Source of the DNA: Pseudomonadota bacterium
GTDB lineage: Bacteria > SAR324 > NAC60-12
Length of the DNA stretch: 8,827 nucleotides
Direction: 5' to 3'
NCBI GenBank assembly: GCA_014381795.1
Contig: JACNKY010000179.1
Coordinates: 1 to 8,827, forward strand
Below are positions 6,609-8,827 of the stretch, in pieces. Made by a program: the position numbers and the translations under genes. The stretch's first letter is position 1. Every line of letters starts with the position of its first letter. A model generated the notes under the pieces. It worked only from the letters and a program-made list of their open reading frames with translations. It was not told the DNA's origin and searched no databases.

Positions 6609-6662
6609 CTTCAGCTTGCAAGATTTCTGTAAACAGGCCAATCTGCAAGCGTAGCTTTGAAG
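6609..6662. repeat. Imperfect long inverted repeat (hairpin) upstream of the phosphatase gene
   Basis: GCTTGCAAGATT (6614-6625) pairs with AATCTGCAAGC (6640-6650) as 11 bp with one bulged A. The 14-base loop contains the small palindrome CTGTAAACAG. Outside it CTTCA (6609-6613) can pair with TGAAG (6658-6662) across a 7-base bulge. No U-tract follows directly on either strand, so it is not an obvious terminator. It could be a leader RNA structure of the phosphatase-glgX transcript or a protein-binding site. Confidence 0.45.
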
Positions 6663-6744
6663 AGTTGCCTGCTTCTTTTTCCTTTAAAAAACTGCTTGAT
6701 CTTCAGCTCCGACATCCACTTTTAATTAATTTAGCACTCCAATT

Positions 6745-6750
6745 TATAAT
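6745..6750 (+). promoter_or_regulatory. Candidate -10 element next to the phosphatase start
   Basis: A perfect TATAAT ends 4 bases before the ATG at 6755. Transcription would begin at or just beyond the start codon, which fits a leaderless or nearly leaderless mRNA and the lack of a Shine-Dalgarno sequence. The best -35 at normal spacing, TTAATT (6722-6727), is weak. Confidence 0.3.
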
Positions 6751-6754
6751 TCAA

Positions 6755-7549
6755 ATGACATATCAGTCCATTCAGTATCGTTTTCAGGCTGCACAGGTTT
6801 TGGTGCGTGACGCAGGTTTATATGCTCTTCAGTGGTTCAGAAATCTCGAGAGTCTGCATACCGAGCAAAAAGGTCCACAGGATTGGGTGAGCGAGGCTGA
6901 CCGTGAAGTAGAAAAGATGATTCAAAAAAGGCTGAAAGAATTATTTCCGGAAGATGGGTTTTTTGGCGAAGAAAGCGGATTTCAGTCACAAAATTCTGAA
7001 GGTCTCTGGGTTGTGGATCCGATTGATGGAACAAGCTGTTTTCTGCAGGGTATATCAACCTGGTGTGTCTCAATCGCTTATGTCGTAGATAATGAAATTG
7101 AGATTGGGCTGATTTACGCTCCCTGCACAGATGAATTGTTTGCAGCACAACGTGGAAAGGGGGCAACGTTGAACGGACGTCCCATGAGACCGAGTAAAGC
7201 AACTTCACTTTCTGAAGGTATTGTAGGTTTGGGATATTCACCTAAAAGTTCTATCGAGGCGATCCAAAAAGCATTTGCTTATTTATTCGAAAACGGTGGT
7301 GTCTATCACGATATTGGTTCAGGTGCCTTGATGACCGCATATGTTGCTGCGGGACGTTATGTCGGATATTATGAATATCAGATAAATTCCTGGGACTGTC
7401 TGGCAGGTATCGCTATGGTTCGTGAAACCGGTGGCTGGACCAATGACTTTTTAGCCAATGACGGTTTACACACTGGGAATCCAGTTCTCGCGGCAGCTCC
7501 CGGAACCAAAGAAGCCATGTTAAACTTATTCAGCGCAGCCGGTCATTAA
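6755..7549 (+). CDS. Inositol monophosphatase family (FIG superfamily) sugar-phosphate phosphatase
   Basis: Mg2+-dependent phosphatase of the IMPase/HisN/CysQ family, 264 residues, the normal length. Motifs in order: SEADREVE (46-53), where the family usually has TEAD; GEES (71-74), with a metal-binding Glu; VVDPIDGTSCF (86-96), with metal-binding Asp88 and Asp91; and SWDCLAG (212-218), with metal-binding Asp214. All metal ligands appear present. The substrate could be inositol phosphate, histidinol phosphate, a 3'-phosphonucleotide or another sugar phosphate; the sequence alone does not decide. Start: ATG at 6755 gives the usual family N-terminus. The frame extends to a TTG at 6665, but those 30 extra residues look unrelated. 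No Shine-Dalgarno sequence precedes 6755; a TATAAT lies 5 bases before it. The gene ends 24 bases before the glgX-like ATG on the same strand, so the two are probably co-transcribed. Confidence 0.88.
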   Translation: MTYQSIQYRFQAAQVLVRDAGLYALQWFRNLESLHTEQKGPQDWVSEADREVEKMIQKRLKELFPEDGFFGEESGFQSQNSEGLWVVDPIDGTSCFLQGISTWCVSIAYVVDNEIEIGLIYAPCTDELFAAQRGKGATLNGRPMRPSKATSLSEGIVGLGYSPKSSIEAIQKAFAYLFENGGVYHDIGSGALMTAYVAAGRYVGYYEYQINSWDCLAGIAMVRETGGWTNDFLANDGLHTGNPVLAAAPGTKEAMLNLFSAAGH

Positions 7550-7573
7550 GCCTGCACTTTTCCAGACTTGCCA

Positions 7574-8827
7574 ATGTTTCAAGCAATTAAGCCTTTGTCA
7601 AATCCTGCCATGGGTGCCTGCTGGCAGGAAAAAAATTTCCAGTTTGGTCTGGTTGCCACGGACGTCGTTTGTATCCACTATGTATTCTATGCTGATTTAC
7701 TTCCGCAAGCCGGAACTGAAGCAGCACTGTTGAACCTTGTTGAATTGGACAAACAGTTTCAGTTTGGTGATGTCTGGGGCTGGCAAGCAGAATATTCCGG
7801 AAAAAATGAAGCTCCGCTGACTTATCTCATACAACTCGAAAAAAGTGATGGTACTAAGCATTTTGTGATTGATCCTTTTGCGAGAGAAAGTCGGGGTGGT
7901 GAACAGTGGGGAAGAACTCTCGGTTTTGCGGTGGATGCGGAAGATTATTCTCTTAAAGTATTTTCACGGACGCAGGATTATTTTTTTCATGGAATACGTC
8001 GATTACCGGTTATGCGTCCGGAAACTCCAACTGTTAAAATTACTTCAAGACCTCCTGCACCTCAACATTCTTTGGAACAGAGTATTGTTTACGAATGTCA
8101 CCTCCGCGGAATGACCCGCAACCCATCCAGTGCCGTCGCTGATTCTGCTGCTTCCGGAACCTATCTGGGTTTGACAAATTGCATTCCACACCTGAAAACA
8201 CTTGGTGTAACTGCGGTTGAATTACTGCCTGTTTTTGATTTTGATGAAAACGAGAGAACGTTTTCTGCCGATGACAAGGTTCATCCATTATATAATTATT
8301 GGGGTTATTCAACGCTTCAGTTTTTTGCACCAAAACAAAATTATGCAGCAGATGTGGAAAATGCTGTGTCGGAATTTAAAGCGATGGTTGATAAATTCCA
8401 CGCAGCCGGTTTAGAGATATGGCTGGATGTGGTTTTTAACCATACCGCAGAATTTGGTGCGGATGGTCCCGTGGATCATTTCAAGTCACTTGCTCCGGAT
8501 CATTGGTATTTGCTGGAAAAAGACGGTTCTCACAAAAATTATTCCGGCTGCGGGAATACGCTGAAATGTGCCCATCCAACCAGTAGAAGGATGATTCGTG
8601 AATGCCTCATTTACTGGGCACACGAAATGGGAGTTGACGGCTTTCGGTTTGATCTCGCCACAATCCTTAATCGTGACGCATCCGGAAATGTCATGGATTT
8701 TCCGCAGTTACTATGGGAATTGAGGAATGATCCGTCACTGAAAAATATTAAACTGATTGCGGAACCTTGGGATGCTTCCGGAGCTTACGAACTGGGTAAA
8801 GCATCCGGACTTGCGGATTGGGCGGAG
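7574..8827 (+). CDS. glgX: Glycogen debranching enzyme GlgX / isoamylase-type GH13 hydrolase, 3'-truncated
   Basis: Cytoplasmic alpha-1,6-glucosidase of glycogen breakdown, by resemblance to GlgX. An uninterrupted frame of 418 codons runs from ATG 7574 to the last base, so the C-terminal part is missing. Residues about 10-140 fit an N-terminal CBM48-like beta domain (ending VIDPFARES-x3-QWG). The GH13 barrel begins about 170 (YECHLRGMTRNP). YNYWGYSTLQFFAP (240-253) is GlgX-typical. Catalytic regions: I, LDVVFNH (284-290); II, GFRFDLA (356-362) with nucleophile Asp360; III, IAEPWD (395-400) with acid/base Glu397. Region IV lies beyond the window. SGCGNTLKCAHP (324-335) also fits the debranching clade. 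The N-terminal domain looks short and divergent compared with usual GlgX, and a trehalose- or maltooligosyl-related GH13 remains possible. No Shine-Dalgarno sequence is visible. It probably shares a transcript with the phosphatase upstream. Confidence 0.88.
   Translation, partial: MFQAIKPLSNPAMGACWQEKNFQFGLVATDVVCIHYVFYADLLPQAGTEAALLNLVELDKQFQFGDVWGWQAEYSGKNEAPLTYLIQLEKSDGTKHFVIDPFARESRGGEQWGRTLGFAVDAEDYSLKVFSRTQDYFFHGIRRLPVMRPETPTVKITSRPPAPQHSLEQSIVYECHLRGMTRNPSSAVADSAASGTYLGLTNCIPHLKTLGVTAVELLPVFDFDENERTFSADDKVHPLYNYWGYSTLQFFAPKQNYAADVENAVSEFKAMVDKFHAAGLEIWLDVVFNHTAEFGADGPVDHFKSLAPDHWYLLEKDGSHKNYSGCGNTLKCAHPTSRRMIRECLIYWAHEMGVDGFRFDLATILNRDASGNVMDFPQLLWELRNDPSLKNIKLIAEPWDASGAYELGKASGLADWAE

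Larger units (their letters stand above)
6321..6754. other. Divergent intergenic region between the hemerythrin unit and the phosphatase-glgX unit
   Basis: These 434 AT-rich bases separate two divergent transcription units. They hold an inverted repeat near the hemerythrin side (6375-6400), a TATAAT at 6472-6477 with no good -35, an imperfect hairpin (6609-6662), and a second TATAAT at 6745-6750 next to the phosphatase start. I see no convincing gene. A 31-codon frame at 6559-6654 lacks a ribosome site, and the in-frame extension of the phosphatase from TTG 6665 does not resemble the family. No tRNA or known riboswitch is recognised. Confidence 0.6.

Noticed and set aside
6559..6654. 31-codon frame starting MQKGSLKQTIHH
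   Set aside because: It has no Shine-Dalgarno sequence, overlaps the hairpin, and has no recognisable pattern; a chance frame is more likely.
6665..6754. N-terminal extension of the phosphatase from TTG 6665
   Set aside because: The 30 residues do not resemble the family, and ATG 6755 gives a normal 264-residue enzyme.
7869..8414. Alternative frames inside the GlgX-like region
   Set aside because: They overlap the long uninterrupted frame carrying GH13 motifs and show no family features of their own.

Overview
The window looks like a piece of a Gram-negative, probably proteobacterial and possibly marine, genome of moderate to low G+C. The evidence is a betaine-type ABC permease, RarD, an inner-membrane histidine kinase with HAMP, and an NnrS/heme-copper-oxidase-like protein. 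I cannot name the organism from the sequence. A marine SAR324-like lineage is only a guess. There are no RNA genes, insertion sequences, phage genes or CRISPR arrays.

Layout. (1) Positions 1-1431 (+) hold the 3' part of a fused two-domain glycine betaine/proline ABC permease, cut by the left edge and clearly AT-richer than the rest. (2) Positions 1442-6320 (-) hold six genes on one strand. In transcription order they are a hemerythrin-like diiron protein, a DUF2249 protein, a 12-helix NnrS/heme-copper-oxidase-like membrane protein, a membrane sensor histidine kinase, the EamA transporter RarD, and a 59-residue two-helix membrane protein. (3) Positions 6321-6754 are a divergent intergenic region with an inverted repeat and a long imperfect hairpin. 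(4) Positions 6755-8827 (+) hold an inositol-monophosphatase-family enzyme, followed 24 bases later by a GlgX-type glycogen debranching enzyme that runs off the right edge.

How the genes may work together. Hemerythrin, DUF2249 and the membrane protein are tightly coupled (a 5-base gap, then an ATGA overlap). They look like one unit for handling or sensing O2, NO or a related redox signal at the membrane. The downstream kinase has no response regulator in the window. Its upstream region shares a two-part motif (CTTTTA-N5-TAAATCAAC on the + strand) with the region upstream of the hemerythrin gene, so the two units may be co-regulated. RarD and the 59-residue protein probably form the tail of this block. 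The phosphatase-GlgX pair points to sugar-phosphate and glycogen metabolism, and the permease to osmolyte uptake.

Several gene starts were re-chosen. The membrane protein starts at 5629, not at the GTG at 5650. Hemerythrin starts at 6320, not at the TTG at 6392. The phosphatase starts at 6755, not at the TTG at 6665. RarD has no ATG and probably uses TTG.
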